Assembly: GCF_000971395.1 (NCBI RefSeq)
Contig: NZ_BBME01000010.1
Span: 124,001-188,000, forward strand
Source of the DNA: Demequina iriomotensis
Lineage (GTDB): Bacteria; Actinomycetota; Actinomycetes; Actinomycetales; Demequinaceae
DNA: 64,000 nt
Reading direction: 5' to 3'
A program made the translations under genes and the position numbers. Shown here in pieces: positions 18,321 through 25,928 of the stretch. Numbering within the stretch: the stretch's first letter is position 1; the number at the start of each line of letters is the position of its first letter. The notes under the pieces were generated by a model. It had not been told where the DNA came from. It searched no databases and was given only the letters and a program-made list of their open reading frames with translations.

Positions 18321-19214
18321 TCAGGGGTGGATGCCGGCGGCCTCGAGGCGCGTGATGAGCGCGTCGTGCTCCGCGGGCGGGTGGGGAAGCAGAGGAAGCC
18401 GCATCGCGCGGCTCGGGATGACTCCGAGCCAGTGCGCCGCGGACTTCGCGTTGATGGCGCCGGGGCCGCTGAACACGGCCTCGTGCACCGGGAGGAGGGA
18501 CTCGTGGAGGCGCTCGGCCTCCGCCGTGTCGCCCGCCTCGTGCGCGGCGATCATCGCCGCGATCTCCCGCCCCACCACGTGGGACGAGACGGACACGACG
18601 CCCACGGCGCCGGCCCGGAGGAAGTCGAGGGTGAGCGGGTCGTCGCCCGAGTACCAGGCGAGGCCCGTGCGCGCGATGCGCTCCTTGGCCTGGTCGACGC
18701 CGCCCGTGGCGTCCTTGACGGCGACCACGCGCGGGTGCGAGGCGAGCTCGTCGTAGGACTCGTCCGAGACCGCGAGCGCGGTGCGACCCGGGATGTCGTA
18801 GAGCATCGCGGGAAGCCCGGTCGCGCCGAGGATCGCGCGGAAGTGCGCGACCACGCCCGCCTGCGTGGGCTTCGAGTAGTAGGGCGTGAGCGCGAGGATC
18901 CCGTCGGCCCCGGCCTCCTCGCCCTGCTCGGCCATCCGCACCGCGTGCGCGGTGTCGTTGGAGCCCGCGCCCGTGAGGATCGTCACGTCCGGGCCCACGG
19001 CCTCACGCACGGCGACGATGAGGTCCACCTTCTCGGGCGCGTGCGTCGTGGGCGCCTCGCCCGTGGTGCCCGACAGCACCAGGCCGTCGGAGCCGTGCGC
19101 GACCAGGTAGGTGGCGAGATCCTGGGCGCCCTTGAGGTCGAGCGCCCCTCCCTCGTGCATCGGGGTGACCATCGCGGTCAGCACAGTGCCAAACGGGCGG
19201 GAGGTGGATGCCAT
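18321..19214 (-). CDS. dapA: 4-hydroxy-tetrahydrodipicolinate synthase
   Basis: A class I aldolase of 297 residues that condenses pyruvate with aspartate semialdehyde, the branch point to lysine and diaminopimelate. The Schiff-base lysine lies in VVAVKDATGG, the catalytic tyrosine in ALTPYYSKP, and the GTTGE motif near residue 52 is intact. The ATG start is fixed by a leaderless -10 box. It is the first gene of the dapA-rnj operon. Confidence 0.96.
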   Translation of the reverse strand: MASTSRPFGTVLTAMVTPMHEGGALDLKGAQDLATYLVAHGSDGLVLSGTTGEAPTTHAPEKVDLIVAVREAVGPDVTILTGAGSNDTAHAVRMAEQGEEAGADGILALTPYYSKPTQAGVVAHFRAILGATGLPAMLYDIPGRTALAVSDESYDELASHPRVVAVKDATGGVDQAKERIARTGLAWYSGDDPLTLDFLRAGAVGVVSVSSHVVGREIAAMIAAHEAGDTAEAERLHESLLPVHEAVFSGPGAINAKSAAHWLGVIPSRAMRLPLLPHPPAEHDALITRLEAAGIHP

Positions 19215-19220
19215 GGGGCC

Positions 19221-19226
19221 AACCTA
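19221..19226 (-). promoter_or_regulatory. -10 box of a leaderless promoter for dapA
   Basis: TAGGTT on the minus strand, 6 bases before the dapA ATG, with no Shine-Dalgarno sequence in between. Confidence 0.55.
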
Positions 19227-19258
19227 CCGCGCGACGCCCCTGCCCCGGCGCCTTCCGC

Positions 19259-19597
19259 CTAGTCCCGGGCCCGCGTCGCGACGGTGAGCAGGACGGCCGC
19301 GTCGGTGGTGGCCTCGAGGCCGTGTCGCGCGGGCGGGATCGCGAGATAGGCGCCCTCCGCGAGCGGCTGCTGCGTCCCGTCGACGGTGAGGATCACGTCG
19401 CCGCGCAGGACCTGCAGCGTCGCCTCGCCCGGGCTCTCATGGTCGTGGAGGCGGCGACCGCCCGCGAGGGCGATGACGGTCTGACGCAGGTCCGTGCCGC
19501 GGTCCCCCATGAGCGTGACGGAGTGGCGTCCGCTGGTCTCGGCGCGGGCCAGCTCGAGCTGGTCCTCCACCACGGCGGCGAGGTCGATGGGATCCAT
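19259..19597 (-). CDS. Small cupin-fold protein
   Basis: A 112-residue protein with cupin features: HDHESPGEATLQVLRGDV gives the first cupin box with His residues and a Glu, and PPARHGLEA the second. The fold binds a metal or a small ligand, but the substrate cannot be told from the sequence. I choose the ATG at 19597 because GGGAGGGAGC precedes it closely; a frame extension of 16 residues upstream lacks a ribosome-binding site. It is divergent from the secreted protein gene at 19791 and is a plausible stress or nutrient sensor, but that is inference only. Confidence 0.75.
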   Translation of the reverse strand: MDPIDLAAVVEDQLELARAETSGRHSVTLMGDRGTDLRQTVIALAGGRRLHDHESPGEATLQVLRGDVILTVDGTQQPLAEGAYLAIPPARHGLEATTDAAVLLTVATRARD

Positions 19598-19668
19598 GGA
19601 TGCTCCCTCCCCGGCCAGTGTCGCGCATCGGTTCGCGCGGCGCATGGTCGCGCGCGCACGGAGGCGCT

Positions 19669-19675
19669 ACATTAT
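19669..19675. promoter_or_regulatory. Overlapping divergent -10 elements
   Basis: TACATTA on the plus strand reads as TACATT for the gene at 19791 and as TAATGT on the minus strand for the cupin gene. It is one of the few AT-rich spots in the region. The leaders would be about 110 and 65 bases. Confidence 0.4.
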
Positions 19676-19790
19676 GCGTCACGCGGGACGCCGACGTCCC
19701 CCGTGCCCACGGCCTCCCGACCCCCCGCCGGTCGCCGATCCCAACACCCGCCCGGGTCCGCGTGGCCCGGCCGACTCAGAGAGAACCGAC

Positions 19791-20360
19791 ATGAAGCTGA
19801 GGGTCATCACCGCCGCGTTCGCCGGCGTCGCCATCGCGCTCACCGGAGCGACCGCCGCGAGCGCGGACGACTCGCCCCAGGTCGACCGCAAGGAGTTCGC
19901 GGCCACCAAGCTGGGCGAGACGATCGCCGTGGTCAAGGAGCGCTTCGACTCGAGGGGCACCCAGCTCGACCTCGACTCGTACGACGGCGCGCGCCACCAG
20001 GTCCGCTCGTGGACCGCGACGACGAGCGCGGACGGCATCGTCATGCTCGACTTCGTCAAGAAGGACGGCGTGTGGGTGGTCGACGGCAAGCTCGCGATGT
20101 GGATGGACGGCCCCGAGCAGACCCGCAACAAGATGACGCACGGCGAGTTCCGCCAGGTCAAGAAGGGCCTCACCCTCGCCGAGGTGCGCGCGATCGCCGA
20201 CACCAAGGGCACCACGCAGTTCGAGCTGCGCGACACCGAGGACCGCATGCTCACGATCGACTGGCCGGTGCCGGACTCCGTCGACGGCGTCGCGTCGGTC
20301 GACTTCGAGTGGAAGAAGGGCGCCTACCGGGTGGTCTCCAAGTTCGTGTACTGGGGCTGA
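19791..20360 (+). CDS. Secreted protein with two SmpA/BLIP-like repeats
   Basis: A 189-residue exported protein with a standard signal peptide ending near ASADD (residues 1-28). The mature part contains two similar segments of about 75 residues, starting FAATKLGETIAVVKERF and FRQVKKGLTLAEVRAI, each ending in a D(Y/F)xxKKxGxW/YRVV-type strand. This double pattern resembles the BLIP/SmpA-OmlA fold of beta-lactamase-inhibitor-like proteins. The function is unknown. It has its own promoter and a strong terminator and is not part of an operon. Confidence 0.75.
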   Translation: MKLRVITAAFAGVAIALTGATAASADDSPQVDRKEFAATKLGETIAVVKERFDSRGTQLDLDSYDGARHQVRSWTATTSADGIVMLDFVKKDGVWVVDGKLAMWMDGPEQTRNKMTHGEFRQVKKGLTLAEVRAIADTKGTTQFELRDTEDRMLTIDWPVPDSVDGVASVDFEWKKGAYRVVSKFVYWG

Positions 20361-20361
20361 C

Positions 20362-20412
20362 GCCCCGCCCCGCACCGCGCAGGCGGCGCCCGGTTCGCGA
20401 CCGGGGCGGGGC
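20362..20412 (+). terminator. Terminator hairpin after the secreted protein gene
   Basis: GCCCCGCCCC pairs perfectly with GGGGCGGGGC across a loop that itself can fold. It begins directly after the stop codon at 20360. Confidence 0.6.
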
Positions 20413-20452
20413 ACCATCGGCAGGGCGCCGCCGCATCGTCCGACCCCACGCG

Positions 20453-20458
20453 TACGCT
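20453..20458 (+). promoter_or_regulatory. -10 box of a leaderless promoter for thyA
   Basis: TACGCT, then GGTCACC, then GTG. The decamer TACGCTGGTC is repeated exactly before the GNAT gene at 25427. A GCATCGTCC copy lies 11 bases upstream. Confidence 0.6.
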
Positions 20459-20465
20459 GGTCACC

Positions 20466-22067
20466 GTGACCGCGATCCCCACCCCGTACGAGGACCTGCT
20501 GCGCGACGTGATGGCCACCGGCACCCCCAAGGGTGACCGGACGGGCACCGGCACCGTCTCGGTGTTCGGCCGCCAGATCCGCTACGACCTCTCGCAGGGC
20601 TTCCCGCTCATCACCACCAAGCGCGTCCACCTGCGCTCCGTGGTGGGCGAGCTCCTGTGGTTCCTGCGCGGCGACACCAACGTGCGCTGGCTGCAGGACC
20701 GCGGCATCACCATCTGGGACGAGTGGGCCGACGAGGACGGCGAGCTGGGCCCGGTCTACGGCTACCAGTGGCGGTCGTGGGAGAGCTGGGACCGCGTTCC
20801 TCCCCGCGTGGTCGACCCTGCGATCGCGCGCACGCCGAACGCGCGCCCGCTTCCGCCGATCGATGCCGCGTCAAATGAAAGCGGCCTCGTCGGCACCGTC
20901 GTCGCCACAGCGACCGGCGAAGCCCTCGCATTGCGCGAGTACCGGGTCCCGCGTGTCGAAGGCACACCGACCGGCTCGCTGCGCCTCGTGTGCGGCTTCC
21001 CCGGCACGGGCTCCATCGTGGAGAACGTGACGCCCCAGGCGTTCAGGAACGGAGCGCTCAAGGACCGCCTTGCACCCACTGCCGTGGGAGTCGGGGCGCT
21101 CGGAGATCCGGTCTCGGACGAAGACCGTGCGCTCCTCTACCAGACCTGGGTGGGCATCCTGAAGCGCTGCTACGACACCACACACAGCGCGTACGCGAAC
21201 TACGGGGGCCGCGGAGTCTTCGTTCATCCCGAGTGGCTCGTGTTCTCCTCGTTCGTTGCCGACGTCAAGCGCGTGCCGGGCTGGCTTCTCAAGAAGGAGT
21301 TCCCGGCGGACTACTCCCTCGACAAGGACTACTTCTCGTCGAACTGCTACTCCAAGGACACCGTCGTCTGGAGCACCACGCGCGACCAGTCGACCAACTC
21401 GCGTTCCTCTACGCCGATTGAGATCACGTGGGAGGACGGACGAATCGAGCGCGTCGGGAGCATCCGCGATGCCGCCGCGCGCATCGGTCGTTCGCCCGGT
21501 CGCGTGTCTGAGCTGCTACGACTCGAACGGCCGACCTCGGACGGAACTCGCTTGTCACTTGCGCGCGACGGCGCAGAGGCTCCTCTCCGGTTCCGCACCA
21601 TCGACCAGGTGCGCCAAGCCGTCGCCGATATCAAGCACAACCCCGACTCGCGTCGCATCATCATCTCGGCCTGGAACCCAGGCCAGATCGACCGTATGGC
21701 GCTCGCACCATGTCACGCACTCGCGCAGTTCTACGTCGCGGACGGCAAGCTCAGCTGCCAGCTGTACCAACGCAGCGCGGACCTCTTCCTAGGCGTGCCG
21801 TTCAACATCGCGTCCTACGCGCTGCTCACGCACATGATCGCCGCGGAGACAGGCCTCGAGGTCGGCGACTTCGTGTGGACCGGCGGCGACTGCCACATCT
21901 ACTCCAATCACCTCGAGCAGGTCGAGCGCCAGCTCGCACGCGAGCCGTTCCCGTATCCGACGCTGCGGCTCGCGAAGAAGGACTCGCTGTTCGACTACGA
22001 CATCGACGACGTGACGGTCGAGAACTACCAGCACCACCCGGGCATCAAGGCGCCGGTGGCCGTCTAG
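20466..22067 (+). CDS. thyA: Thymidylate synthase carrying a large in-frame insert
   Basis: Makes dTMP from dUMP with methylene-tetrahydrofolate. The host part is a normal ThyA: phosphate-binding DRTGTGT (Arg25), catalytic Cys416 in LAPCHA, YQRS with Arg436, FNIAS with Asn447, and the terminus ending APVAV. Between W105 of the motif QWRSW and the TIDQ motif at 378-381, where E. coli ThyA has only about seven residues, stand about 270 extra residues in the same frame. Without them the protein would be ~263 residues, matching E. coli (264). No stop codon, frameshift or intein-type HN-Cys/Ser end is visible. Whether the enzyme is active with the insert, or the insert is removed as RNA or protein, cannot be told. 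It overlaps dfrA by one base (TAGTG), pairing it with the enzyme that recycles its folate product. Confidence 0.93.
   Translation: MTAIPTPYEDLLRDVMATGTPKGDRTGTGTVSVFGRQIRYDLSQGFPLITTKRVHLRSVVGELLWFLRGDTNVRWLQDRGITIWDEWADEDGELGPVYGYQWRSWESWDRVPPRVVDPAIARTPNARPLPPIDAASNESGLVGTVVATATGEALALREYRVPRVEGTPTGSLRLVCGFPGTGSIVENVTPQAFRNGALKDRLAPTAVGVGALGDPVSDEDRALLYQTWVGILKRCYDTTHSAYANYGGRGVFVHPEWLVFSSFVADVKRVPGWLLKKEFPADYSLDKDYFSSNCYSKDTVVWSTTRDQSTNSRSSTPIEITWEDGRIERVGSIRDAAARIGRSPGRVSELLRLERPTSDGTRLSLARDGAEAPLRFRTIDQVRQAVADIKHNPDSRRIIISAWNPGQIDRMALAPCHALAQFYVADGKLSCQLYQRSADLFLGVPFNIASYALLTHMIAAETGLEVGDFVWTGGDCHIYSNHLEQVERQLAREPFPYPTLRLAKKDSLFDYDIDDVTVENYQHHPGIKAPVAV
20790..21596 (+). mobile_element. 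Homing-endonuclease-like insert inside thyA
   Basis: Roughly residues 107-377 of the thyA product. Three parts are visible. The first (about 130-215) contains CGFPGTGSIVENVT and looks like a small nucleic-acid-binding module I cannot name. The second (about 225-312) has the pattern TWVGILKRCYDTTH, then YANYGGRG, EWLVFSSF, SLDKDYF, NCYSKDTVVW and DQSTNS, which is the layout of phage-type HNH-like endonucleases with a YGGRG motif. The third (about 316-362) reads like a NUMOD1/IENR1 DNA-binding repeat: EDGRIERVGSIRDAAARIG, then SELLRLERPTSDG. Base use is less GC-extreme than the flanks (codons such as TCA, AAT, GAA, TTG). The exact ends are uncertain by several residues. The assignment rests on recalled family patterns. 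Confidence 0.75.
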
Positions 22068-22588
22068 TGATCAAGGCCATCTGGGCGCAGGCCCGGGACG
22101 TGTCCGGCCGCCCCGTCATCGGTCTCGACGGGACGATGCCGTGGCACCTGCCCGAGGACCTCGCGCACTTCCAGGCGCTCACCCGCGGGCACGCGGTCAT
22201 CATGGGACGCCGCACGTGGGAGTCGCTGCCGCCGCGCTTCCGTCCGCTGCCGGGACGGGTCAACGTCGTGGTGACCTCCGGCGGGGCGCCCGAGGGCGCC
22301 ACCCGCGCATCGTCCCTTCACGATGCCCTGAAGGCGGCCGCGGCGCTGTCGCCGGAGACCGACCGCTGGGTCATCGGAGGCGCGGGGCTCTTCGCGGAGG
22401 CCCTCGCTCATGCGGACGCGCTCGAGCTCACCGAGATCGACACGGTGGTGGCGGGCGACACGTTCGCTCCCCCGCTGGCGGCCGACGACTGGTCCGTGGT
22501 CGCCGCGACTGAGCCCGCCGTGTCGTCCTCGGGGCTCGCCTATCGCTTCGTCACCTACGTGCCCGCGGAGGGCCACCGCCAGGACTGA
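22067..22588 (+). CDS. dfrA: Dihydrofolate reductase
   Basis: A 173-residue NADPH-dependent reductase that regenerates tetrahydrofolate after thymidylate synthesis. The substrate loop IGLDGTMPWHLPEDL carries the conserved Trp and acidic residue, GRRTWESLP binds NADPH, and WVIGGAGLFAEAL is the second cofactor motif. The GTG start shares its G with the thyA TAG stop, so the two are translationally coupled. The position right after thyA is the usual one. Confidence 0.95.
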   Translation: MIKAIWAQARDVSGRPVIGLDGTMPWHLPEDLAHFQALTRGHAVIMGRRTWESLPPRFRPLPGRVNVVVTSGGAPEGATRASSLHDALKAAAALSPETDRWVIGGAGLFAEALAHADALELTEIDTVVAGDTFAPPLAADDWSVVAATEPAVSSSGLAYRFVTYVPAEGHRQD

Positions 22589-22634
22589 GGCGGTGCCGGA
22601 CGGCGTCACCGTGGCGCTACGGCCCGGTGCCAGG

Positions 22635-24398
22635 ATGGACGCCATGACCTGGACCGTTCCCGCGCGCATCGAGACGGAGCGGCTGGTGATCCGCAAGTAC
22701 GAGCTTTCGGACGTCGCCGAGATGTCCCGCGTGATCCCCGCCGACCGCGAGCACCTCGCGCCGTACCTTCCGTGGGCGCGCGCGGAGCCGGTGAGCGACG
22801 ACGAGCGCCGCGCGACGGTCGCGCTCTTCATCGCGCAGCACGAGTCGGGCGAGGACTTCCCCATGGGGATCTTCGAGCGCGCGACCGGCGAGTACGTCGG
22901 CGGCGCGGGCTTCCATACGCGGCGCGGCGCGGGCGTCCTCGAGATCGGCTACTGGATCGCCTCCTCGCACGAGGGACGGGGGCTCGTCACGGAGACGGTG
23001 CTGGCGCAAACCGCCGTGGCGCTGCTCTACGCGGGCGCGCGGCGCGTCGAGATCTATCACGCGCCGGACAATGCCCGCTCGGGAGCGGTCCCCCGCCGCG
23101 CAGGCTTCGCCCACGAAGGCCTCGCCGAGGCCGACGAGCACGGTCCTGCCATGGAGCGCTGGGTCGCGGACGTCTCGACGCTCACCCGCGAGCCCGCGGC
23201 CTCGACACCGCTGCCGACGCTGCGCGACGCCTCGGGTGCCGCGCTGGGGTGGCCGCTGTGGCACGTGCCCGCGCGCATCGAGACCGAGCGGCTGGTGATC
23301 CGACGCTTCCGCCACGAGGACGTGCCGGAGGTCTCCCGCGTGATCACCGCGAACCGCGATCACCTGGTCCGGTACCTGGCCTGGGCCGAGGACGAGCCGA
23401 AGACCCCCGAGGCGCGCGCCGCCACGATCGCGCAGAACATCGCCCACCACGAGGCCGGCGTCGACTTCCTCATGGGGTTGTTCGATCGCGTGAGCGGCGA
23501 GTACCTCGGCAGCGCGGGACTGCACCCGCTCGACGACCGCCCGGGCCTCGAGGTCGGCTACTGGCTCTCCGCGGAGCACGAGGGCCGCGGTCTCATGTCC
23601 GAGGCGGTCGCCGCTCTCACCCGAGTCGGTCTCATGCACGCGGGAGCCGACACGGTCGAGATCTTCCATCGCCCGGACAACGCACGCTCCGGTGCCGTGC
23701 CGCGACGCCTGGGGTTCACGGACGCGGGCCTCACCCGCGACACCGACGACGGTGCTGAGGCGCACCGGTGGGTCGCCGATCGCGGGACGCTCACGGTGGA
23801 GCCTCTCGCGATCGCGCCCTTCCCGCGCCTCGCGGATGCGGATGGCACGGCCGTCGCGTGGCAGATCTGGGATGTGCCGTCGCGGATCGACACCGAACGA
23901 CTGGTGCTGCGCCGGTACGAGCCGGAGGACGTCGACGCCGTGCACGAGGCCGTCCTCACGAACCTCGACCACCTGCGTCCGTTCATCCCGTGGGCGAAGG
24001 ACGAGCCCTTGACGCTCGCCCAGCGCGTGGAGCAGCTCGCCGAGCACTCGCGCGCGTTCGACGCGGGCGAGCAGTTCCGCTTCGCGGTGCTCGACCGCGT
24101 CACCGGCGCGTTCATCGGCGGTGCCGGGCTTCACACGCGCGTCGGACCCGAGGCGCTCGAGGTCGGCTACTGGATCGCCGCGGACCGTGCTGGCCACGGC
24201 CTCGTCACCGAGGCAGTGCGCGCGCTCACCCGCGTCGCCTTCGAGGCCGGGGCGCGCCGCGCCGAGATCTGGTGCGACGCCGACAACGTCCGCTCGCACG
24301 CCGTGGCGCAGCGGTGCGGGTACACGGCGCTCGGCGAGCGCGTCCGCGGCGGTGAGCGGCTGCTCGCGTGGGCGCTCGAGGCGCCGGGGCACCCGTGA
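22635..24398 (+). CDS. Tandem triple GNAT acetyltransferase (RimJ/RimL type)
   Basis: A 587-residue protein made of three successive RimJ/RimL-like GNAT domains of about 190-200 residues. Each opens with a version of the pattern PARIETERLVIR (near residues 9, 213 and 417) and contains the acetyl-CoA loop in GYWIASSHEGRGL, GYWLSAEHEGRGL and GYWIAADRAGHGL. Domains 1 and 2 are closest to each other, with nearly identical DNA around their starts; the third is more diverged. Single-domain relatives acetylate N-termini of ribosomal proteins or small amines. An ATG 9 bases downstream is an alternative start. It overlaps azlC by 4 bases (GTGA), so it seems co-transcribed with the amino-acid exporter genes. 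Substrates are unknown. Confidence 0.9.
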   Translation: MDAMTWTVPARIETERLVIRKYELSDVAEMSRVIPADREHLAPYLPWARAEPVSDDERRATVALFIAQHESGEDFPMGIFERATGEYVGGAGFHTRRGAGVLEIGYWIASSHEGRGLVTETVLAQTAVALLYAGARRVEIYHAPDNARSGAVPRRAGFAHEGLAEADEHGPAMERWVADVSTLTREPAASTPLPTLRDASGAALGWPLWHVPARIETERLVIRRFRHEDVPEVSRVITANRDHLVRYLAWAEDEPKTPEARAATIAQNIAHHEAGVDFLMGLFDRVSGEYLGSAGLHPLDDRPGLEVGYWLSAEHEGRGLMSEAVAALTRVGLMHAGADTVEIFHRPDNARSGAVPRRLGFTDAGLTRDTDDGAEAHRWVADRGTLTVEPLAIAPFPRLADADGTAVAWQIWDVPSRIDTERLVLRRYEPEDVDAVHEAVLTNLDHLRPFIPWAKDEPLTLAQRVEQLAEHSRAFDAGEQFRFAVLDRVTGAFIGGAGLHTRVGPEALEVGYWIAADRAGHGLVTEAVRALTRVAFEAGARRAEIWCDADNVRSHAVAQRCGYTALGERVRGGERLLAWALEAPGHP

Positions 24399-25087
24399 CC
24401 CGGGTCCGCCTCGACCCGGCACGCCAGCAGGCCCTCTCGGTGTCGCTGGCGACGGGCGCCTACGGGCTGAGCTTCGGCGCGCTCTCCGTCGCGGCGGGGC
24501 TCGACGTGTGGCAGACGTGCGCGCTGTCGCTCCTGGTGTTCTCGGGCGGATCCCAGTTCGCGTTCATCGGCGTGATCGGCGCCGGCGGCTCCGCTGTCTC
24601 CGCCGTCGCGACGTCGACGTTTCTGGGCCTGCGCAACGGCTTCTACGGCGTCGGGCTCGCGCCCGTGCTCAGGCCGATGCGGGGCGCCCGCCGCGCGGCG
24701 GCGGCTCAGGTCACCATCGACGAGTCGACGGCGGTGGCCCTCGCGCAGCCGGTCGAGGACCGCGCGGCGCGGCGCGCCGGCTTCTGGTGGACCGGTATCG
24801 GCGTCTTCATCGCGTGGAACGCGATCACGCTGCTCGGCGCGCTGCTGGGCTCCCGCATCGGCGACCCCGCGGACTGGGGCCTCGATGCCGCCGCCGCGGC
24901 GGCGTTCCTCGCACTCGTGTGGCCGCGCCTCGCCCACCGTCGCGCGCAGGCCGTGGCCGCCGCATCGTGCGTCCTCGCGCTGGTGCTCACCCCCCTGGTG
25001 CCCGCGGGCCTGCCCGTGCTGGCCGCGGCCGCGGTCGCGATCGCCGCCGGGTGGGGCCATCCGCGGCCCGAGGAGGTGCCCGAGTGA
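24395..25087 (+). CDS. azlC: AzlC family branched-chain amino acid exporter subunit
   Basis: The large subunit of a two-part exporter for branched-chain amino acids and related compounds. The 230-residue protein has several membrane helices and the family pattern GLSFGALSVAAGLDVWQ, then FSGGSQFAFIG and FLGLRNGFYG. The GTG start overlaps the stop of the GNAT gene (GTGA), and the gene's own stop overlaps azlD the same way. Confidence 0.92.
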   Translation: MTRVRLDPARQQALSVSLATGAYGLSFGALSVAAGLDVWQTCALSLLVFSGGSQFAFIGVIGAGGSAVSAVATSTFLGLRNGFYGVGLAPVLRPMRGARRAAAAQVTIDESTAVALAQPVEDRAARRAGFWWTGIGVFIAWNAITLLGALLGSRIGDPADWGLDAAAAAAFLALVWPRLAHRRAQAVAAASCVLALVLTPLVPAGLPVLAAAAVAIAAGWGHPRPEEVPE

Positions 25088-25407
25088 GCGCCTACGCGTG
25101 GATGTGGGTGGCGATCGTCGGGGCGGGAGCGCTGTCCTGGCTCATCAAGCTCGCCGGGCACGCCGTTCCGGAGCACTGGCTGGAGAACCCTCGCGTCCAC
25201 CGGATCGCGGCGTTCGTGACCGTGGCGCTGCTGGCCGCGCTGGTCGGCGTGCAGACCTTTGCGAACGGCCGGACGCTCGCGGTCGACGCGAGGCTCGCCG
25301 CGGTCGCGGTCGCGGCGGTGCTGCTATGGCGACGCGCGCCCTTCATCGTGGTGGTGGCCGCCGCGGCGGGCGTCGCGGCCGGGCTGCGTGCGCTCGGCTG
25401 GGGCTGA
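25084..25407 (+). CDS. azlD: AzlD family branched-chain amino acid exporter subunit
   Basis: The 107-residue small partner of AzlC, with four hydrophobic segments and the AzlD pattern WLIKLAGHAVPEHW. The GTG start overlaps the azlC TGA. It is needed with AzlC for export in characterised systems. Confidence 0.9.
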   Translation: MSAYAWMWVAIVGAGALSWLIKLAGHAVPEHWLENPRVHRIAAFVTVALLAALVGVQTFANGRTLAVDARLAAVAVAAVLLWRRAPFIVVVAAAAGVAAGLRALGWG

Positions 25408-25413
25408 GCCGCC

Positions 25414-25419
25414 TACGCT
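25414..25419 (+). promoter_or_regulatory. -10 box of a leaderless promoter for the GNAT gene
   Basis: TACGCT, 7 bases before the ATG at 25427, identical in sequence and spacing to the thyA promoter. It begins 6 bases after the azlD stop codon, so this gene need not depend on the azl operon. Confidence 0.55.
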
Positions 25420-25426
25420 GGTCGGC

Positions 25427-25909
25427 ATGATCCACGCCGACGTCTCCGCCCGTCCCGCCGTCCCCGGCGACGAGGACGCCATCGCCGCCATCCAGCTCGC
25501 CGCGTGGCGCGGATGGTTGGGCGACGCCGTCGACGCGCTCCCCGCGGACGAGGTGCGCGCACGCTGGGCCGCGGCGATCGTCGCCGCCCCGTCGCGCGAC
25601 CACCGCGTGTTCGTCGCGTGCGACGGGCCCCGGGTGGTCGGCTTCGCCGCCCTGCAGCCGGGCGAGATCATGGCCCTCGAGATCGCGCCGGAGCACCGCC
25701 GCGCGGGCCACGCGTCGCGCCTGCTCTCGGCGTGCATCGACACGCTGAGGGCGCAGGGCCGCGAGGACGTGCGCGCCTGGGCGCTCGAGGGGGACGATGC
25801 GCGGATCGGGTTCCTCACCTCCGCGGGCCTGGCGGAGGGCGGCCTGCGGCGCACGCTCGAGGGTCCCGCGGGCGACCTGGTCGAGGTCATGTACCGCGCG
25901 GGCCTGTAG
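25427..25909 (+). CDS. GNAT family N-acetyltransferase
   Basis: A 160-residue single-domain GNAT. The motif A region reads MALEIAPEHRRAGHASRLL, with the R/Q-x-x-G-x-A pyrophosphate-binding loop in HRRAGHA. The N-terminus AWRGWL with an adjacent acidic patch is common to uncharacterised actinobacterial GNATs. The substrate is unknown. It is convergent with the gene at 26022, with a nested inverted repeat filling the gap. Confidence 0.85.
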   Translation: MIHADVSARPAVPGDEDAIAAIQLAAWRGWLGDAVDALPADEVRARWAAAIVAAPSRDHRVFVACDGPRVVGFAALQPGEIMALEIAPEHRRAGHASRLLSACIDTLRAQGREDVRAWALEGDDARIGFLTSAGLAEGGLRRTLEGPAGDLVEVMYRAGL

Positions 25910-25928
25910 CACCCACCCCGCCCCATCC

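Noticed and set aside
20790..21596. Canonical intein in ThyA
   Set aside because: No His-Asn pair precedes a Cys, Ser or Thr at the downstream junction (the residues are RFR before TIDQ), and no intein block A follows a nucleophile at the upstream side.
20790..21596. Group I or group II intron interrupting thyA
   Set aside because: The whole segment is open and has coding-type third-position GC bias, with no stop codon. An intron of such size would normally break the frame. Not excluded without RNA data.
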